DNA from: Novosphingobium endophyticum
Lineage (GTDB): Bacteria; Pseudomonadota; Alphaproteobacteria; Sphingomonadales; Sphingomonadaceae
NCBI RefSeq assembly: GCF_014640675.1
Contig: NZ_BMHK01000003.1
Location: forward strand, 157,112-221,111
Direction of reading: 5' to 3'
DNA length: 64,000 nucleotides
The position numbers and the translations under genes are program-made. The notes under the pieces were generated by a model. It saw nothing but the letters and a program-made list of their open reading frames with translations. It ran no database searches and had not been told where the DNA came from. Below are positions 8,738 through 18,725 of this stretch, piece by piece (positions within the stretch are counted from its first letter, which is position 1; each line of letters begins with the position of its first letter).

Positions 8738-9316
8738 ATGCAAGAGGCCTTTATCGCCGTCCGGGATCTCGCGTGCCGTCGCGGCGACAGGGTGCTGTTT
8801 CGCGGCCTCTCCCTGACAATGAACGCGGGAGAGGCCCTGCGGGTTGCGGGCAGCAACGGGATCGGCAAATCGAGCCTCCTGCGCATCGTCGCCGGGCTTG
8901 CCCCGGCCTTCGACGGCAACATCGAGACGCGGGGCGCAATCGGGCTCGTCGATGAACGCCCCGCCCTCGACCCGCACCTGCCGCTGGGCAAGGCGCTGGG
9001 CTTCTGGCAGCGGATCGACGGGGCAGCGGACAACGAACTGGGGCGGCTCGGGCTTGCGGGCCTCCTCGACGTGCCGGTTCGCTACCTTTCGACCGGTCAG
9101 AAGAAGCGCGCCGCGCTTGCGCGTCTGATCGGACAGAAGGCGCGGATCTGGCTGCTCGACGAACCGCTCAACGGGCTGGACGGGCACGCGATGGAACTTA
9201 CCGAGGCATTGGCCGCCGAACATTGCGGCGCGGGCGGGATCGCTCTCGTCGCCTCGCACCAGGCCTTCCAACTGCCGGGCATGGGCACGCTGGCGCTGGC
9301 GGACTACGCGGCATGA
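8738..9316 (+). CDS. ccmA: Heme exporter ATP-binding protein CcmA
   Basis: ATPase of the CcmABCD heme-handling ABC transporter for cytochrome c maturation. The 192-residue product contains Walker [10 protein letters not shown] (about residues 38-46), the ABC signature LSTGQKKR and Walker B IWLLDEP. It has the short length typical of CcmA. The start at 8738 was chosen over an upstream in-frame ATG inside the phhB leader. It overlaps ccmB by ATGA, so the pair is coupled. ccmC and later ccm genes do not follow in this window. Confidence 0.93.
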   Translation: MQEAFIAVRDLACRRGDRVLFRGLSLTMNAGEALRVAGSNGIGKSSLLRIVAGLAPAFDGNIETRGAIGLVDERPALDPHLPLGKALGFWQRIDGAADNELGRLGLAGLLDVPVRYLSTGQKKRAALARLIGQKARIWLLDEPLNGLDGHAMELTEALAAEHCGAGGIALVASHQAFQLPGMGTLALADYAA

Positions 9317-9972
9317 CGGGGCGCTTCGGCACCCTGCTCAGGCGCGACCTGGCACGCCTGCTTGTGGGTGGGCGCGGCGGCGGCGCGGTGCTGCCGGTCC
9401 TGTTCTTCCTCTCGGTCGCCATGCTCTATCCCTTCGCGGTCGGCCCTGATGCGCAATTGCTGGCGCGGACCGGCGGCGGCGTGATCTGGGTCGCGGCGCT
9501 GCTGGCGGCGATCCTGCCGCTCGACCGGCTGGTGGAACCCGACATCGAACAGGGCATGTTCGACCAGTGGGCGCTGCGCGGCATCTCCGAGGAGATGGTC
9601 ATCGCCGTGCGCATGCTCGCTCACTGGCTCAGCTTCGGGCCACCGCTGATGCTGGCGACGCTCCCGGCCTCCGCGCTGCTGGGCCTCGATGCCGAATCCT
9701 TGCGGATCGTTGAGATCGGCTTGCTGGCCGGTACCCCCGGCCTCGCCGCGCTGGGCGTCACCGTCGCCGCGCTGACCTCTGGCCTGCGCGGCGGCGCGGC
9801 GCTTTCGGGACTGCTCGTCATCCCCATGGCAGTGCCGCTGCTGATCTTCGGTGCAGGCAGCCTCTCGGTAGCGGGTGAGAGCGGCCTTGCGTTGACCGCC
9901 GCCGCGAGCCTCGTCCTTCTGGCCATCGCGCCTTTCGCCGGCGGTGCCGCCGTCCGCGCCGCGCGGGGCTGA
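9313..9972 (+). CDS. ccmB: Heme exporter permease CcmB
   Basis: Membrane subunit that pairs with CcmA. It is a 219-residue protein with about six transmembrane helices and the family-typical opening (a short basic N-terminus ending in RRDLARLL). The conserved DIEQGMFDQW segment is also present. The start ATG overlaps the ccmA stop. The rest of the ccm operon is absent: the next gene is a sulfotransferase 112 bp away, so ccmCDEFGH must lie elsewhere. Confidence 0.92.
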   Translation: MTGRFGTLLRRDLARLLVGGRGGGAVLPVLFFLSVAMLYPFAVGPDAQLLARTGGGVIWVAALLAAILPLDRLVEPDIEQGMFDQWALRGISEEMVIAVRMLAHWLSFGPPLMLATLPASALLGLDAESLRIVEIGLLAGTPGLAALGVTVAALTSGLRGGAALSGLLVIPMAVPLLIFGAGSLSVAGESGLALTAAASLVLLAIAPFAGGAAVRAARG

Positions 9973-10084
9973 ACAGCCTTACCGCGATCATCGCCGAGGC
10001 GGTTGGCGCTCTCGCCGGGCCGCGCGCATAGTGCCGGCCTGAACCGGAAAACCGGCGAGCCAAGCGCGGGAACGGCCGGAGGGC

Positions 10085-11230
10085 ATGGAAAGTCACAAGG
10101 AACTGATCGAACTGGCGAAGGCCGAAGCCGGTCTCGAAGACTTCGGCGAGGACAGCTTTCGCGAGGGGCTGGAGATCCTGGTCGATTCGCTCAACACCGA
10201 AGCCCGGCTCAATACGCTGGGCGAGCGCGTGCTGCGCGAAAGGATACTCCTCTACCTCACGCAGCGCCTGCAGGTCGAAGACTGGTATCGCCGGCATCCC
10301 GAGATCGACGGGGAAGTGATCCACGCCCCGCTGTTCGGCATCGGCCTGCCGCGCACCGGCTCGTCCGCGCTCTCGTTTCTGCTCGCAAGCGATCCCGGCA
10401 TTCGCTACCTGCGCGTCTGGGAAAGCGCGCAGCCCTGCCCGCCGCCCTCGACAGTCGTGGGAGCGGATCCGCGCCGAGGCGCTTCGTCAGGGGGGCTCGA
10501 CGACAGCCTCAAGGGGGGCAAGCGCACGCCCACCGGGATCGACGGCGCCATGGAATGCCAGGACCTGATGGCGCTCGATTTCAGGAGCCAGATCTTCCAG
10601 GCCCTTGCCCGGATCCCGCGCTATTCGGACTGGCTGCTTGAGGCGGACCACACTTCGACCTACCTCTACGAAAAGCGCGTGCTCAAGCTGCTGCAATGGG
10701 GCGAAACACCAAGGCCCTGGCGGCTCAAGGCACCGACGCACATGCTTTACCTCGATGCGCTCGACAACGCCTTTCCCGATGCCAGGTTCGTCATGACCCA
10801 TCGCGACCCCACCGACGTCATGCTCTCGGTGGCGACGGTCTATGCCGACATCATCGGGAAATTCACCGACAGCCCCGACTACGCCTATATCGGCGAACTC
10901 AACGTGCGCTGCTGGTCCGAGGCCATGCGCCGCGCCATCGCCTTTCGCGAGCGGGGCAACGACCACCGCTTTTACGACATTCATTTCCGCGCCATGCAGC
11001 GCGACCCGGTCGGCGAGGTCAAGGGCCTCTATGGCTGGCTGGAACAGGACGTTTCGCCGGAGTTCGAGCAGGCGATGCAGGCGTTCTGGGAGGACAATGC
11101 GGCCAGCGAACGCATGACGAAGCCCGATCCATCGAAGTTCGGGCTCGACTACGGCGAGGTGCGGCAAGGTTTTGCGGACTATCTGCAACACATGGAACGC
11201 TGGGCTCCGTTCGACGAGACGGCCGGCTGA
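10085..11230 (+). CDS. Sulfotransferase family protein
   Basis: A 381-residue cytoplasmic protein. The PAPS 5'-phosphosulfate loop reads PLFGIGLPRTGSSALS (about residues 82-97). A second block with FVMTHRDPTDVMLS matches the 3'-phosphate-binding segment (RDP). This domain organisation is common in sphingomonads and mycobacteria, where substrates are mostly unknown. It is followed 39 bp later by a carboxymuconolactone-decarboxylase-family gene, and the two probably share a transcript. The substrate cannot be inferred from sequence. Confidence 0.88.
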   Translation: MESHKELIELAKAEAGLEDFGEDSFREGLEILVDSLNTEARLNTLGERVLRERILLYLTQRLQVEDWYRRHPEIDGEVIHAPLFGIGLPRTGSSALSFLLASDPGIRYLRVWESAQPCPPPSTVVGADPRRGASSGGLDDSLKGGKRTPTGIDGAMECQDLMALDFRSQIFQALARIPRYSDWLLEADHTSTYLYEKRVLKLLQWGETPRPWRLKAPTHMLYLDALDNAFPDARFVMTHRDPTDVMLSVATVYADIIGKFTDSPDYAYIGELNVRCWSEAMRRAIAFRERGNDHRFYDIHFRAMQRDPVGEVKGLYGWLEQDVSPEFEQAMQAFWEDNAASERMTKPDPSKFGLDYGEVRQGFADYLQHMERWAPFDETAG

Positions 11231-11269
11231 CGGTCAAAACCCCCTTTTACCAGAAATCGAGGAATGCAA

Positions 11270-11893
11270 ATGGGCGAAGTGATTACCGGAAAGTACGAGT
11301 TCGATGCCGCCGCGCGCGTTGCGCAGACCGTTGCCGGCGGACCGCGCTATGCCCCTCTCAAGCTGGAGGAAGTCTCACCCGAGGGACAGGAGCAGGTCGA
11401 CGCGATCCGCACCGCCTTCCACATCCCGGAGGGCCGCCCCTTCCCCGACGTCAGCCTGATAACGCTGCGCCATCCTGGCATGTTCAAGGGGCAGATGGTC
11501 ATGGGCATCGAACTGGCCGCCAAGGGCACGATTCCGGCGCGCGAGCGCGAGCTGGCGATTTTGCGCGTCGCGCTCCTTGCCCGCGCGCCGTTCGAATGGT
11601 GCGAGCATATCGACATCGGCAAGGCCTTCGGCGTTACCTCCGAGGAAATCGAGCGCGTGATCGAAGGTTCGAGTGCCCCGGGCTGGAGCGCACACGAGGC
11701 CGCGCTGCTGCGGGCCGTGGAGGAACTGATAGGCGATCACTGCATGTCAGACGCGACCTGGGAAACGCTGGCAAAAACCTATACGGAGCAGCAAATGCTG
11801 GAAGTGCCGATGCTGGTCGGCGCCTATCTGATGACCGCCATGCAACAGAATTCACTGAAAATTCAACCAAAGGGCGGGTTCGAGTACCGGTAA
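11270..11893 (+). CDS. Carboxymuconolactone decarboxylase-family protein (AhpD-like fold)
   Basis: A 207-residue all-helical protein. The core EWCEHIDIGKAFGVT aligns with the AhpD/CMD active-site helix, but only one cysteine remains in place of the CxxC of AhpD. A peroxidase role like AhpD is therefore unlikely. Two ATGs six bases apart compete; the second (11270) has a GAGGA at ideal spacing. Paired with the upstream sulfotransferase. The true reaction is unknown. Confidence 0.85.
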   Translation: MGEVITGKYEFDAAARVAQTVAGGPRYAPLKLEEVSPEGQEQVDAIRTAFHIPEGRPFPDVSLITLRHPGMFKGQMVMGIELAAKGTIPARERELAILRVALLARAPFEWCEHIDIGKAFGVTSEEIERVIEGSSAPGWSAHEAALLRAVEELIGDHCMSDATWETLAKTYTEQQMLEVPMLVGAYLMTAMQQNSLKIQPKGGFEYR

Positions 11894-11923
11894 CCGCGAC
11901 AGATACGCGGAACAGCGCCGCAA

Positions 11924-11963
11924 CCGCCGCCCCCGGAGGGGATTGGATCTCCGGGAGCGGCGG
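11924..11963 (+). terminator. GC-rich hairpin after the CMD-family gene
   Basis: Arms 11924-11938 and 11949-11963 pair over 15 bp with one mismatch around a 10-base loop, 30 bp beyond the stop. A second perfect 7-bp hairpin (11965-11981) follows at once. There is no T-run, so it would be an atypical intrinsic terminator. Confidence 0.45.
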
Positions 11964-12464
11964 CGGACGCGACACTCTGTCGCGCCGGAAGAAGCCTCCC
12001 GGGACGCCGCGGGGGGTTCGGTTGTCCTGCAGGATCGCAACACGATTATGTTCTTGCGACGGTCTGCAAAACTGGCGTCATCTGCACAGTGGCATTCGGG
12101 AGGCCGCGACTGTCATTGAGAACATCGCGAATAGCCGCAGGGCGCAAGTTAAAATAATGTCGTACTTCATAAGAGCGATGCGCGCTTCTATTGATCGAGC
12201 GGACTCCGCATCGCACAAAACGCATGGCGTCGTGAGCATTCCGAAATAAAGATTCGCCTGACGCGACATTCCGGGTCACAAATTCACAACGGGATCGGGA
12301 ACGCGAAGCCCGGATCGGCGGTTATCCAGGTACCGGAAACCCGACCCTGAACCTCCGCCTACGGCCCTATTCATGCAATCCAAGGCCGCCATGGAGTATA
12401 TCGGGAGCTATGCCCGGCCCGGCGCGAACCCGGGCAGGCTGCCGGCGGACGAGCCGGTCAGGTG

Positions 12465-12497
12465 CCGCCCGGACAACGCGAATCCCCGTCCGGGCGG
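12465..12497 (-). terminator. Hairpin downstream of the DUF4870 gene
   Basis: Perfect 10-bp arms CCGCCCGGAC and GTCCGGGCGG enclose a 13-base loop, 26 bp beyond the DUF4870 stop at 12523. No T-tract follows on the minus strand. Confidence 0.4.
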
Positions 12498-12522
12498 TGC
12501 TTTGACTGGAGATGGCCTGGGA

Positions 12523-12891
12523 TCAGACCAGCCAGGTCGAGGGGTTGGGCATCGGCATGTGCTTCTGCGCGTTGAGCAGGCTCATCACGCTGCGCACGAT
12601 CACCAGCACCGCCACGGCCGCCCAGACCAGAAGGCCGATCAGCACGATCAGCAGCAGAAAGCCGACGATCGAACCCACAAGTCCGATCCAGAAGGTGTTG
12701 ATGAGATACTGGTAGTGCGAGACTTCCCAGTCCGCCTTGGGCTCGCCGCGCCAGACGAAGGCCAGTACGACGCCGATAATGGCCGTGATGCCGGTGACGA
12801 ACGAGGCCAGGTAGAGCAGGCTGATGATGGTCGGGTTGTTGAACTCGAACCCGGGATTGGCAGGCGTGGGAGTGGGCTTGGGGTCGTCCAT
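12523..12891 (-). CDS. DUF4870 family small membrane protein
   Basis: A 122-residue membrane protein with three hydrophobic segments (about residues 20-48, 62-76 and 78-104) and a Pro-rich N-terminus. The pattern of an ISLLYLASF helix, a WEVSHYQYLINTFW loop and a long final helix ending in VRSVMSLL is that of DUF4870/TIGR-type proteins of unknown function. The start at 12891 has an excellent GGAGGGA ribosome-binding site. It is separated from the SDR upstream by 96 bp. Confidence 0.85.
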   Translation of the reverse strand: MDDPKPTPTPANPGFEFNNPTIISLLYLASFVTGITAIIGVVLAFVWRGEPKADWEVSHYQYLINTFWIGLVGSIVGFLLLIVLIGLLVWAAVAVLVIVRSVMSLLNAQKHMPMPNPSTWLV

Positions 12892-12987
12892 GGCTTCCCT
12901 CCATGTTTGCTGGAGGCGATGCTGCCTGCATTACTCTTCGCGTGCAAGCCGTCTATTTGGGCAATACACGGCTATCACCGCGAGGCT

Positions 12988-13767
12988 TCAAGCGCGGTTC
13001 TTCATGTTCTGCGCCATGCCTGCCAGCGCCTCGCGCCGGGGCAGGGCGCGCAGGCCTTCGAACATCTGCCGGTAATGCTCATTGGGCACGTAGGTAGGCC
13101 CCTCCCGCATATGATCGAGCGCGAGCCGGGCGACTTCGGCGGCAGGTTGCAGGTTGCGCAGGCCCTGCATTCCCTCGGTGGCTTCGCTCTCGGTCGCGCC
13201 CGGGCAGAGCGTGAGGACATCGATTCCGGTTCCCATGCACTCGCCCCACAGCCCTTCCCCCAGCGAGACGACGAGCGCCTTCGAGGCCGAATAGGCGGTC
13301 GAATAAGGGCAGCCTACCAGACCCTCTACCGATGCGGTGAACATGATGCCGCCCTGCCCGCGCGCCTTGAGACGCGGCAGGAAGCCGTGAGCGAGCTGCA
13401 TCGGCGCGTGGCAGTTGACAATGAGCATTGCGGCCATGGCCGACGCGTCACTGGTCTCGAAGGCGCCCCTGATATTGAAGCCCGCATTGCTGACGACAAG
13501 GCCGACGTTGCACCCGTCCGTCTCGGCCAGCAGGCGCGCCGGGGCATCGGGGTCGGCCAGGTCGGCGCAGATCACGCGGGTGCGCACGCCCTGCTTGCTG
13601 AGCAGGCGCTGGGCGATGGCCTCCAGCCGATCGGTGCGCCGCGCCGTCAGCACGAGGTCCAGGCCGCGCGCGGCCAGTTCCTCCGCAATGGCAAGGCCGA
13701 TGCCCGAAGAGGCGCCTGTCACCAGGGCGACCGGACCGTAGCGCTCGCGGAACTCTTCAGGCTTCAT
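12988..13767 (-). CDS. Short-chain dehydrogenase/reductase
   Basis: A 259-residue classical SDR. The cofactor loop TGASSGIG is at about residues 17-24 and is followed by TARRTDRL, whose Arg residues favour NADP(H). NAG marks the central strand, and the catalytic YSASK (with the preceding serine) lies near residue 150. The start at 13767 is preceded by CGGAGGACGCC; the in-frame ATG at 13791 lacks one. The substrate is not predictable. The closest neighbours (argB divergent, DUF4870 downstream) give no pathway hint. Confidence 0.88.
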   Translation of the reverse strand: MKPEEFRERYGPVALVTGASSGIGLAIAEELAARGLDLVLTARRTDRLEAIAQRLLSKQGVRTRVICADLADPDAPARLLAETDGCNVGLVVSNAGFNIRGAFETSDASAMAAMLIVNCHAPMQLAHGFLPRLKARGQGGIMFTASVEGLVGCPYSTAYSASKALVVSLGEGLWGECMGTGIDVLTLCPGATESEATEGMQGLRNLQPAAEVARLALDHMREGPTYVPNEHYRQMFEGLRALPRREALAGMAQNMKNRA

Positions 13768-13921
13768 GGCGTCCTCCGGTGTGAACATCACTCAGGACGG
13801 GCCGAGAAACAAGCGGGCGAGCGCATCTTCGCCACGAATTAGCCGCCCGGTGCCGGGGCTGAGAGCGAGAATAGCCCGAAAACCCCTTCAAATCCGCGCC
13901 AAGCCGGTTAAAGCGCTTGCC

Positions 13922-14821
13922 ATGCCGAATCCGCACGATCCCGCCCTGCTCTCCAAGGCCGAAACCCTCGTCGACGCGCTGCCCTATCTGCAGCGCTACG
14001 CCGGGCGAACTTTCGTGGTGAAGTACGGTGGGCACGCCATGGGCGATCCCGAGCTGGCGCACGACTTCGCGGAGGACGTCGTGCTGCTCAAGGCCGTGGG
14101 CATCAATCCGGTGGTGGTGCACGGCGGCGGGCCGCAGATCGGTGCCATGCTCAAGAAGATCGGGGTCGAGAGCAGCTTCATCGACGGGCTGCGCGTTACC
14201 GACAAGGCGACGGCGGAAGTGGCCGAAATGGTCCTTTCGGGCACGATCAACAAGGAGATCGTCGGCTGGATCGCGAAGGCAGGCGGCAAGGCCATGGGTA
14301 TTTCCGGCAAGGACGGCGGCCTCGTCACCGCCCGCAAGGTCGAGCGCACCAGCAAGGACCCGGACAGCAATATCGAACGGGTCGTCGATCTCGGCTTCGT
14401 CGGCGAACCCGACAGCATCGATACGCGAGTGATCGAATCCATCTCGGCCGCCGGCATGATTCCGGTCATCGCCCCGATCGGCCCCGGTCCCAACGGTGAG
14501 ACCTACAATATCAACGCAGACACCATGGCCGGCGCCATCGCCGCCGCAATCGGCGCGGCGCGGTTGTTTTTGCTGACCGACGTTCACGGCGTGCTCGACA
14601 AGCAGGGCGAATTGTTGACGGACCTCCGGCCCGCCGATATCACCCGCCTCCAGCAGGACGGGACGATTTCCGGCGGAATGATCCCCAAGCTGGAAACCTG
14701 CGTCCATGCCGTCGAAGCCGGATGCGAAGCCGCCGTCGTGCTTGACGGACGGGTACCGCATGCCATGTTGCTGGAAATGTTCACGCAGGAAGGTGCCGGC
14801 ACGCTGATCCGTGCGGGCTAG
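13922..14821 (+). CDS. argB: Acetylglutamate kinase
   Basis: Second step of arginine synthesis, phosphorylating N-acetylglutamate. The 299-residue product shows the kinase loop [11 protein letters not shown] near residue 32, the [11 protein letters not shown] loop near 62, and the [12 protein letters not shown] segment with the catalytic Asp region. I start it at ATG 13922, which gives the standard length; longer frames into the divergent SDR promoter are not used. The next gene starts 49 bp later. Confidence 0.96.
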   Translation: MPNPHDPALLSKAETLVDALPYLQRYAGRTFVVKYGGHAMGDPELAHDFAEDVVLLKAVGINPVVVHGGGPQIGAMLKKIGVESSFIDGLRVTDKATAEVAEMVLSGTINKEIVGWIAKAGGKAMGISGKDGGLVTARKVERTSKDPDSNIERVVDLGFVGEPDSIDTRVIESISAAGMIPVIAPIGPGPNGETYNINADTMAGAIAAAIGAARLFLLTDVHGVLDKQGELLTDLRPADITRLQQDGTISGGMIPKLETCVHAVEAGCEAAVVLDGRVPHAMLLEMFTQEGAGTLIRAG

Positions 14822-14870
14822 GCATTTTTTGCGAGGGGGGACACACGATCTGAAAGGCATCCCACAGACC

Positions 14871-15425
14871 ATGCGATTCAAAGCCGCACTTGCCGCCGTC
14901 GTTCCGGCAATCGCGCTGCTGCTTTCCGCCTGCGACCGCGAGCAGCCGGTGGCCGAGCCCTCGGCCGTGGTGAGCGGCGAGGCAACCGAAGTGGCGACCG
15001 TTGCGGAAGTTCCCTCGGCAGATGCATCGGGCACGGCGAGTTCGGCGCTCGCCGCCAACCTCGACATGGCGGCCCTGAAGGAGCGCCGCGACCCCGAGCG
15101 GCTGCTGCGTTTCTACACCAACGCGATCCGCATCGGCAACTGGAAGGATGCCGCCAGGGCCTGGAGCCTCGATGCGCAGATGACAGCCGAAAGGCTTGAG
15201 CAGGAATTCGGCGGCCATGGCGGCCCCAAGGTCTCGGTCGGCAAGGGCGATACCTCGGGCGCGGCGGGCTCTGTCTACTATGAGGCGCCGATCGTCATCG
15301 ATTTCGCGGACGGAAGACCCTCGCGCCGGGGCACGATCGTCCTCCGCCGCGCGAACAACGTGCCGGGGGCCAGCGAAGAGCAGCTCAACTGGCGCATCGC
15401 ACGGACATCCACGCTGCCGCAGTAA
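14871..15425 (+). CDS. Putative lipoprotein of unknown function
   Basis: A 184-residue exported protein with a signal peptide ending in a lipobox (LLLSAC, Cys at about 20). A low-complexity Ala/Val/Glu linker and a compact C-terminal domain follow. The domain contains RLLRFYTNAIRIGNWKDAARAW and later VYYEAPIVIDF, reminiscent of secreted NTF2-like or DUF4440-type folds, but I would not name it. The start at 14871 fits the signal peptide; the longer frame starting inside argB does not. Confidence 0.75.
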   Translation: MRFKAALAAVVPAIALLLSACDREQPVAEPSAVVSGEATEVATVAEVPSADASGTASSALAANLDMAALKERRDPERLLRFYTNAIRIGNWKDAARAWSLDAQMTAERLEQEFGGHGGPKVSVGKGDTSGAAGSVYYEAPIVIDFADGRPSRRGTIVLRRANNVPGASEEQLNWRIARTSTLPQ

Positions 15426-15548
15426 AATCTTCGTCGATGCGTGTCGGCCGGCGGTGGATAGCGCCCTTGCCCGGGCGGTCGCTGCTCGGCTATCAGCGCG
15501 GCGAGGCGCCTCCCGGGCGCCGGTCCAGACATCAAAGGGAGCGGGCGT

Positions 15549-15842
15549 TTGCTGTTCTTTACCCTCTACCAGATCATTGATTACCTGGTGAACATCATCG
15601 TGTTCATCGTGATCATCCAGTTCGTGCTCAGCCTGCTTATCGCCTTCAACGTGATCAACACGCACAACCAGTTCGTGGCGGCGGTCTATCAGGCGCTGAA
15701 CGCCATACTCGAACCGCTGTTGCGACCGATACGGCGGTTCATGCCCAGTACCGGCGCAATCGACTTTTCGCCGATGGTGCTGATCATCGGCCTGACGGTC
15801 CTCCAGATCATCCTCGGTAACCTGGCCCGGGCCTACGCCTGA
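15549..15842 (+). CDS. YggT family membrane protein
   Basis: A 97-residue protein with two hydrophobic regions separated by the YggT hallmark [20 protein letters not shown]. The start is TTG with GGGAG upstream, and no ATG is available. YggT proteins are linked to membrane integrity and cell shape, but the mechanism is unknown. It overlaps folD by a TGATG junction, so the two are probably co-translated. Confidence 0.9.
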   Translation: MLFFTLYQIIDYLVNIIVFIVIIQFVLSLLIAFNVINTHNQFVAAVYQALNAILEPLLRPIRRFMPSTGAIDFSPMVLIIGLTVLQIILGNLARAYA

Positions 15843-16738
15843 TGGGCGACGCGGCGATTATCGACGGCAAGGCCTTTGCCGAAGACCTCCGTGCGCGCAT
15901 CGCCGATCTGGCCGCGCGGTTCGAAGAGACGGCGGGCCGCAAGGCGGGCCTTGCGGTCGTACTCGTCGGCGAGGATCCGGCCAGCCAGGTCTATGTGCGC
16001 AACAAGGGCAGGCAGACGGTCGCCTGCGGCATGGAGAGCTTCGAACACAAGCTGCCCGCCGAAACGAGCGAGGCGGACCTGCTGGCGCTGGTCGAACGGC
16101 TCAATTCCGATCCGGCGGTCGATGGCATTCTCGTCCAGCTGCCGCTGCCTGCGCACATCAATGAGCAGAAAGTCATCGCCACGATCAACCCGGACAAGGA
16201 CGTGGACGGTTTCCACGTCGTCAACGTCGGGCGTCTGGCGACGGGCCTGCCGGGATTCGTGCCCTGCACGCCGCTCGGCTGCGTGATGCTGCTCAAGGAT
16301 CGCTTGGGCTCGCTTTCCGGTCTCGACGCCGTGGTCATTGGCCGCTCGAACATCGTCGGCAAGCCGATGGCGCAGCTCCTCACCGCCGAAAGCTGCACCG
16401 TCACGATCGCGCATAGCCGCACGAAGAACCTGCCCGAAGTCGTGCGCCGCGCGGACATCGTCGTAGCCGCCGTGGGCCGCCCGGAAATGGTCAAGGGCGA
16501 CTGGATCAAGCCCGGCGCGACCGTGATCGACGTCGGCATCAACCGCGTTCCCTCGGCCGAGGAGGGCAAGAGCAAGCTGGTCGGCGATGTCGATTTCGCT
16601 TCCGCCAGCGAAGTGGCGGGCGCGATCACGCCGGTGCCGGGCGGCGTCGGACCGATGACCATCGCCGTGCTGCTGCGCAACACGATCGTCGCCGCGCACC
16701 GCAATGCCGGCATCGCGCTGGCAGAGGACGCGATTTGA
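15842..16738 (+). CDS. folD: Bifunctional methylenetetrahydrofolate dehydrogenase/cyclohydrolase
   Basis: Interconverts 5,10-methylene- and 10-formyl-tetrahydrofolate. The 298-residue product has YVRNKGRQ with the catalytic lysine near residue 56, [18 protein letters not shown] in the NADP-binding domain, and the C-terminal [10 protein letters not shown]. All are hallmarks and the length is standard. It overlaps yggT upstream and the following secreted-protein gene downstream. Confidence 0.96.
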   Translation: MGDAAIIDGKAFAEDLRARIADLAARFEETAGRKAGLAVVLVGEDPASQVYVRNKGRQTVACGMESFEHKLPAETSEADLLALVERLNSDPAVDGILVQLPLPAHINEQKVIATINPDKDVDGFHVVNVGRLATGLPGFVPCTPLGCVMLLKDRLGSLSGLDAVVIGRSNIVGKPMAQLLTAESCTVTIAHSRTKNLPEVVRRADIVVAAVGRPEMVKGDWIKPGATVIDVGINRVPSAEEGKSKLVGDVDFASASEVAGAITPVPGGVGPMTIAVLLRNTIVAAHRNAGIALAEDAI

Positions 16739-17451
16739 GGCTTGCCGCGCTCGGTCTTGCGCTCATGGCGCTGGCCGGGGCTCTCACCGTCCCGGCAGAG
16801 GCCGAGCCGCGCCGCCGGCCGGGAACGGGAACCGCCAATCCCAGCGCGCTGGTCGCCGCCGAGATCGCCTTCAATCGCCTTGCGCGCGAAAAGGGGCAGT
16901 GGAGCGCGTTCCGCAAGACCATGGCCGATTCCGCGATCATGTTCGTACCCGAACCCGTGCTGGCGAAGGAGTGGCTGCGCGGACGCGACGACCCCGCCGA
17001 GCCGGTCCAGTGGGAGCCCTACGAAGTCTGGATGAGCTGCGACGGCACGCTCGGGGTCACGCAGGGCGCGTGGACGAAGGCGGGGGTGGCCGGTTATTTC
17101 ACCACGATCTGGCAACGTCAGGAAAAGGGCGAATACGGCTGGATCCTCGATCAGGGCGTGGCGCTGAAAGAGCCGCTGGAAAAGCCCCTGATGCTCTCGG
17201 CCTCGGTCGCCGATTGCCCTGGCCGCGGGGCATGGCCGGGATCGCTTCCGCCGCCTGAGCGTGTCGATCGCAAGCGCAATCCGCCCAGAACCGCGGGGAT
17301 GGACGGCAAGGGCTCCTCGGACGACGGCACGCTGGCCTGGGCCTATCATGTCGAGCCGGATTACGCCCGCACGCTCACTGTGTCGCTGCGCAAGGACGGC
17401 GAGATGAAGCCGGTGCTCTCACTGAAGGTCAGCGCGCAGGACGCGAAGTAG
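16735..17451 (+). CDS. Secreted protein of unknown function
   Basis: A 238-residue protein with a Sec signal peptide (hydrophobic residues 4-18, VPAEA cleavage region). The start is a TTG overlapping the folD stop. The mature part contains [20 protein letters not shown] and later a [12 protein letters not shown] segment, an arrangement like NTF2/SnoaL-type folds. I infer a periplasmic binding or stress protein but cannot assign a role. It is followed 4 bp later by marC. Confidence 0.72.
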   Translation: MRLAALGLALMALAGALTVPAEAEPRRRPGTGTANPSALVAAEIAFNRLAREKGQWSAFRKTMADSAIMFVPEPVLAKEWLRGRDDPAEPVQWEPYEVWMSCDGTLGVTQGAWTKAGVAGYFTTIWQRQEKGEYGWILDQGVALKEPLEKPLMLSASVADCPGRGAWPGSLPPPERVDRKRNPPRTAGMDGKGSSDDGTLAWAYHVEPDYARTLTVSLRKDGEMKPVLSLKVSAQDAK

Positions 17452-17455
17452 CGCG

Positions 17456-18121
17456 ATGCTGGAGCTGTTCATGTCGGCCTTCGTGTCGCTGTTCGTGGTC
17501 ATCGACCCGCCCGGCTGCGCGCCGATCTATGCCGGTCTCTCGGCCGATGCCTCGCGCCGTCAGGCGGTCGCCATGGCCGCGCGCGCCTGCGCCGTCGCGG
17601 CCATCATTCTCATTGTCTTCGCGCTCTTCGGCGAGGATCTGCTCGGCGCGCTCCATATCGAGCTCAACGCCTTTCGCATCGCCGGCGGCATCATGCTGTT
17701 CATGATCGCCATCGACATGGTCTTCGAAAAGCGCACCCGGCGCCGCGAGGAACGGGCCGAGAAGATCCGGGCGCAGCACGCCGAAACGCCGGAAGTCGAG
17801 GACGTGTCAATCTTTCCCATGGCGATGCCGATGCTCGCCGGCCCCGGCTCGATCGCGACGATCATGCTGCTCACCTCGCGCGCCCACGGCTTTGAACAGA
17901 CGCTTGCGGTGCTGGCGGCGATGATCCTCGTGCTGCTGCTGAGCTTCGCCGCGCTTGCCGCCGCGGGTCCGCTCATGCGCGTGCTGGGAGACAAGGTCGA
18001 GGCCGTGATCACGCGCCTGTTGGGGGTCCTGCTGGCGGCACTGGCCGCGCAATACGTTATCGACGGGGTGAAGGCGGTGCTGCTGGTGCCGGCGATCGCC
18101 ACGGGAACTATTGCAGGGTAA
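17456..18121 (+). CDS. MarC family integral membrane protein
   Basis: A 221-residue membrane protein with six hydrophobic segments. The MarC pattern starts with FVVIDPPGCAPIY in the first helix region and repeats with PMAMPMLAGPGSIATIML in the second half. MarC proteins (once linked to antibiotic resistance) have no established transport substrate. It converges with the LON-domain gene and the two overlap by 14 bp. Confidence 0.9.
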   Translation: MLELFMSAFVSLFVVIDPPGCAPIYAGLSADASRRQAVAMAARACAVAAIILIVFALFGEDLLGALHIELNAFRIAGGIMLFMIAIDMVFEKRTRRREERAEKIRAQHAETPEVEDVSIFPMAMPMLAGPGSIATIMLLTSRAHGFEQTLAVLAAMILVLLLSFAALAAAGPLMRVLGDKVEAVITRLLGVLLAALAAQYVIDGVKAVLLVPAIATGTIAG

Positions 18122-18719
18122 CGCCTTCCTCGTCGCCCTCGCCGTGGCGGCCGAAGAACTGCATCAGCTGGACGAGCAGTTCGCACCGCACCGCAAGGCC
18201 CGACGCCTCGAGAAGCGCCTGCTTCGCGGCCGGATCGAACGGCGCGATCTGCGACACGCCGTTGATCAGCGAGAGATCATCGAGCCGCGAAACCTGCTCC
18301 CAGTCCACCGCATAGCCCTGCGCTTCGGCAAAGCGGCGCGCCTCGCGCTCGAAGCTGGCCCGCTCGACCGGCGAGAGCACTTCGCCGGCATCTTCCGCGA
18401 TCAGCTCGGCCTCGACCTGCCGGAACGGCGTCGCCACATTGAGTTCGCGCAGGATACGAAAGCGCGACTCTCCTTCGAGGATGATGTTGAACCGCCCGTC
18501 CTCCAGCGCCTCCACATCGCCGATCCGGCCGAGACAGCCGATCGAGAAAAGCGGCGCGCCTTCTTCCGGGCGCTGCGGCTGGACCATGCCGATCAGGCGG
18601 TCCCGCGCCAGCGCATCGCTCACCATCGCCCGGTAGCGCGGCTCGAAGATGTGCAGCGGCAGTTGCAGCCCCGGATAGAGCACCGCGCCGGGCAGAGGGA
18701 AGATGGTGATGCGCGTCAC
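18108..18719 (-). CDS. LON substrate-binding-domain protein
   Basis: A 203-residue stand-alone LON N-terminal domain. It opens with the typical ITIFPLPGAVLYPG and LPLHIFEPRYR and carries GCLGRIGDVE and FNIILEGESRFRI further on. The ATPase and protease parts of Lon are absent, as expected for this family, which may act as a substrate adaptor. It lies 6 bp downstream of the thioredoxin-TPR gene, so the two form an operon, an order common in alphaproteobacteria. Confidence 0.92.
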   Translation of the reverse strand: MTRITIFPLPGAVLYPGLQLPLHIFEPRYRAMVSDALARDRLIGMVQPQRPEEGAPLFSIGCLGRIGDVEALEDGRFNIILEGESRFRILRELNVATPFRQVEAELIAEDAGEVLSPVERASFEREARRFAEAQGYAVDWEQVSRLDDLSLINGVSQIAPFDPAAKQALLEASGLAVRCELLVQLMQFFGRHGEGDEEGVTLQ

Positions 18720-18725
18720 ACAGCG

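Larger units (their letters stand above)
11894..12522. other. Gene-poor stretch with hairpins
   Basis: No supported gene in 629 bp. Weakly coding-like frames exist, for example a 77-codon minus-strand frame ending at 12046, but none shows a known domain or good ribosome-binding site. The segment from about 12040 to 12290 is noticeably AT-richer than its surroundings. Two hairpins near the ends, listed separately, may terminate the flanking genes. Confidence 0.5.

Noticed and set aside
12373..13842. A 489-codon plus-strand frame
   Set aside because: It covers the DUF4870 and SDR genes, which have clear motifs and ribosome-binding sites on the minus strand.
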